From assembly GCF_001422375.1 (NCBI RefSeq), contig NZ_LMMU01000001.1:682223-746222 (forward strand): a stretch of 64,000 nt of DNA, in the 5' to 3' direction. The translations under genes were made by a program, and so were the position numbers. Shown here in pieces: positions 61,861 to 64,000 of the stretch. Numbering within the stretch: the stretch's first letter is position 1; each line of letters opens with the position of its first letter. The DNA is from Methylobacterium sp. Leaf99 (GTDB lineage Bacteria; Pseudomonadota; Alphaproteobacteria; Rhizobiales; Beijerinckiaceae). The notes below the pieces were generated by a model. It was not told where the DNA came from and did not search any database. It saw only the letters and a program-made list of their open reading frames with translations.

Positions 61861-64000
61861 TTGAGCGAGACCGGCGCCCGGCGCCCGCGGACCGTGCGCC
61901 ATGCCGGGGGCGCCACCGTCGGACCGGGCGAGGACGAGCACTGGATTCCGGCGCGGAACCGCTTCTCGCGGGTGGTCCTCACCTTTCCCGACCTCGTCGG
62001 GGACGCGTGGTGCAGCGTCGCGTTCCGCCTCGCCTGGGACGCGGAAGAGGCCGCCGCGAACGCCCTCGACTTCGCCCTGGCGGGCATCGACGCCGTGGCG
62101 CCGGACGGATCGAGCCTCGATTTCGACCACGTGCCGGGCCTCGACCGGACCCTGCTCGACCCGCACGGCACCTGGATTTCCGGCCCGGCCTACCTGCCGG
62201 CGGACGCGCAGCCGCTCCGGACCGGCCGCGTGCGCTTCGCCTTCCTGCTGCCGGCCCCCGCCGCCGGGATCACCCTGACCGTGCGGTCCTGGCGCAACAC
62301 GAAGCCCTTCACCGTGGCGCAGGCGACCCTGTCGCAGGGCGCCCCCTCCCCCGCTCCGAGGCCGCGGCGGCGCCTCGGGCCGGAGCCGGACTGGATCGGC
62401 CACGCCCTGGTTCCGGGCTGCGGCCTCGTCCTGCGCGGGCAGATCTTCACCGCCGCCCCCGGCGCCCACGCCGCCCTGGCGCGGGTGGTCTACCGGGACG
62501 CCCACGGCGCCGTGCTGCCGCCGCCCTATCCGGGGACGATCGCGGTGCCGGCGCTCGGCGCCCTCGTCGACCTCGCCGCCCACCAGCAGGCCCGGCGCTT
62601 CACCCTGGAACTGGCGCCCGTGCCCGGCGCCGACCGGGTCGAGGTCGGCTTCGCCACCTGGGAGGACGGGGGCCCGGAGGCTGAACTCCTCGCGGCCCCC
62701 GAGATCGCCCTGGAGGACCGCCTGCGCCTGGAGAGCCTGTGCGGCGACGATGCCCTGGCGGCGCCCGACTTCCTCGCCCGCCTCGCCGAGCGCCTCGGGC
62801 TGCCGGCCGCCGCCCTCGCCGGCTGGTGCCCGAATCCGGAGGCGGCCGCCGCGATCCCGCAGGTCCTGGCCACCGCGAAAAGCCTGCAGCACGGCGACGG
62901 CGCCCCGCGCACGGGCCTCGACCGGGTGCTGCGCCTCGGCTCACACCCGGCCTGGACCGTGCCCGAGGCGCCCGATTGGACGGAGGACCCGTTCCGGTCG
63001 GTGGCGTGGCGGATCGCGTACCAGGGGCTCGACTGGCTCGTGCCCCTGGCGAACACGCCCGGCGGGGCGGCGACGGCCCTCAACCTCGCCCTGTCGTGGT
63101 CGCGGGCCAATCCGTGGGGATCGCCCGCCGACGGCCTCGCCCTGCACCCCTCCGCCCTCGCGGCCCGGACCGAGACCCTCGTCCACCTCCTCGCGCGCGC
63201 CGGCAAGGCCGGCGGCCCCGCCTCCCTGGTGCTCACCGGCGAGGTGGTGCGCCACGGCTTCGCCCTGGCCGAGATCGTCGGCCAGAACACGTTCGGGCAG
63301 GCGCTCCATCAGATCCAGGCGGCGGCGGTGCTGGTCGGCGTCGCCCGCGCCCTGCCGCGCCTGCCCCTCGCGGCCCACTGGCTCGGCCTCGCGCGAGGGG
63401 GGCTGCGCGCCGGCCTCGAGGCCCAGCTCGACGCCGGGGGGCGCTTCTCGGACCCCTCCCTCCATCAGCGCCTCGAACGCGTCACGCTCCTGCGGGCGCT
63501 GGCCCAGGGCCTCGAGGCGGACGATCTCGCCCCGCTCCTGGCGGCGCGGGTCGCCAAGGCCCTGCCCGGGCTCGCGCGGCTGCTCGATCCCGGCGGACGC
63601 CTGCCGCCCTTCGGCGACACCCCGCCCGGCGGCGATCCGGCGGGCTGGATCGGCCGCCTCATGGCCCGGTCCGGCAGCGCCCTCGTGGTCGAGCGCCGCG
63701 ACCCGCGCGGGCGCCCCGAAGCGAGCGCCCCGCCCCTGTGGTCCGAGGCCGGCACCGGCATGATCGCGGCGCGCTCCGACGCGCCGGGGCGGGGCTGGTC
63801 GCACTTCGCCTGCACCTTCGCGGGCCAGGGCCTCTCCGGACAGGGCCTCTCGGGACAGGCCCATCGCGACTGCACCTCCTTCGTTCATGCCAGCGAGGGC
63901 GTGCGCTGGATCGTCGAGGCCGGGGGCTCGGGCCAGATCGAGACGGGCGCGGCGCGCCACCACATCCTGTCGGCCCACGGCCACAACGTCGCCTGGCCCG
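61861..64000 (+). CDS. Heparinase II/III-like polysaccharide lyase family protein, partial at right edge
   Basis: One frame is open from 61750 to the end of the window with no stop. No ATG is in frame near the start; TTG 61861 is tentative and GTG 61894 is an alternative. About 300 N-terminal residues look like two beta-sandwich domains ([20 protein letters not shown], later [19 protein letters not shown]). A helical toroid-like part follows ([40 protein letters not shown]). Near the edge is the Hepar_II_III pattern: [22 protein letters not shown] and [12 protein letters not shown]. These enzymes cut acidic polysaccharides; here it may act on the cell's own glycan. Over 713 residues are visible. 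Confidence 0.75.
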   Translation, partial: MSETGARRPRTVRHAGGATVGPGEDEHWIPARNRFSRVVLTFPDLVGDAWCSVAFRLAWDAEEAAANALDFALAGIDAVAPDGSSLDFDHVPGLDRTLLDPHGTWISGPAYLPADAQPLRTGRVRFAFLLPAPAAGITLTVRSWRNTKPFTVAQATLSQGAPSPAPRPRRRLGPEPDWIGHALVPGCGLVLRGQIFTAAPGAHAALARVVYRDAHGAVLPPPYPGTIAVPALGALVDLAAHQQARRFTLELAPVPGADRVEVGFATWEDGGPEAELLAAPEIALEDRLRLESLCGDDALAAPDFLARLAERLGLPAAALAGWCPNPEAAAAIPQVLATAKSLQHGDGAPRTGLDRVLRLGSHPAWTVPEAPDWTEDPFRSVAWRIAYQGLDWLVPLANTPGGAATALNLALSWSRANPWGSPADGLALHPSALAARTETLVHLLARAGKAGGPASLVLTGEVVRHGFALAEIVGQNTFGQALHQIQAAAVLVGVARALPRLPLAAHWLGLARGGLRAGLEAQLDAGGRFSDPSLHQRLERVTLLRALAQGLEADDLAPLLAARVAKALPGLARLLDPGGRLPPFGDTPPGGDPAGWIGRLMARSGSALVVERRDPRGRPEASAPPLWSEAGTGMIAARSDAPGRGWSHFACTFAGQGLSGQGLSGQAHRDCTSFVHASEGVRWIVEAGGSGQIETGAARHHILSAHGHNVAWP

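Overview
The window looks like chromosome from a high-GC alphaproteobacterium of the order Hyphomicrobiales, most likely a Methylobacterium/Methylorubrum relative. This is an inference from gene content: alphaproteobacterial MotC and MotE-like proteins in the flagellar operon, a SapC protein beside a large repeat-rich surface protein, many DUF4214-type domains, and a DUF6538-type integrase remnant. No rRNA, tRNA or CRISPR array was seen.

Layout. Positions 1-4974 are an accessory island. It holds the C-terminal end of a serine recombinase, a small membrane protein, a possible winged-helix protein, an AT-rich stretch with a TIR / membrane protein / TIR operon (3310-4116, 2776-3225, 1917-2723, all minus strand), and a frameshifted integrase remnant. 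Positions 4986-26549 carry phosphohexomutase, glycosyltransferases (GT90-like, GT17-GT2 fusion, GT4), the enzymes for GDP-mannose (manC) and GDP-6-deoxymannose (gmd, rmd), several small exported proteins, an RTX/DUF4214 protein and transposase relics. Positions 26885-32719 are a type I secretion ABC transporter and adaptor followed by a large repeat protein. Positions 32949-40665 continue the surface-polysaccharide genes: a double GT4 protein, two FkbM methyltransferases (one fused to a long coiled coil), a GT2 enzyme and a sugar-type O-methyltransferase. Positions 40788-47028 hold a trypsin-like protease with a DUF4214 tail, two paralogous XRE regulators, SapC, and a large DUF4214/RTX-like surface protein whose reading frame is broken by one base in a run of five G. 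Positions 47562-61660 are a minus-strand flagellar block in the order flgB-flgC-fliE-flgG-flgA-flgI-motE-like-flgH-fliL-fliP-fliF-fliH-motB-motC-fliK-transglycosylase, with many one- or four-base gene overlaps. A heparinase II/III-like gene begins near 61861 and runs off the right edge.

How it works together (inference). Nucleotide-sugar enzymes supply GDP-mannose and GDP-6-deoxy-D-mannose/D-rhamnose to the glycosyltransferases; methyltransferases may modify or cap the glycan; the type I system probably exports the signal-peptide-less RTX, DUF4214 and protease proteins, so polysaccharide and protein surface layers are encoded side by side with the flagellum.

The most interesting candidates are the TIR/membrane/TIR operon as a possible undescribed anti-phage system, the methyltransferase-coiled-coil fusion as a possible glycan chain-length ruler, and the EF-hand loop lying just before the catalytic aspartate of the secreted protease.
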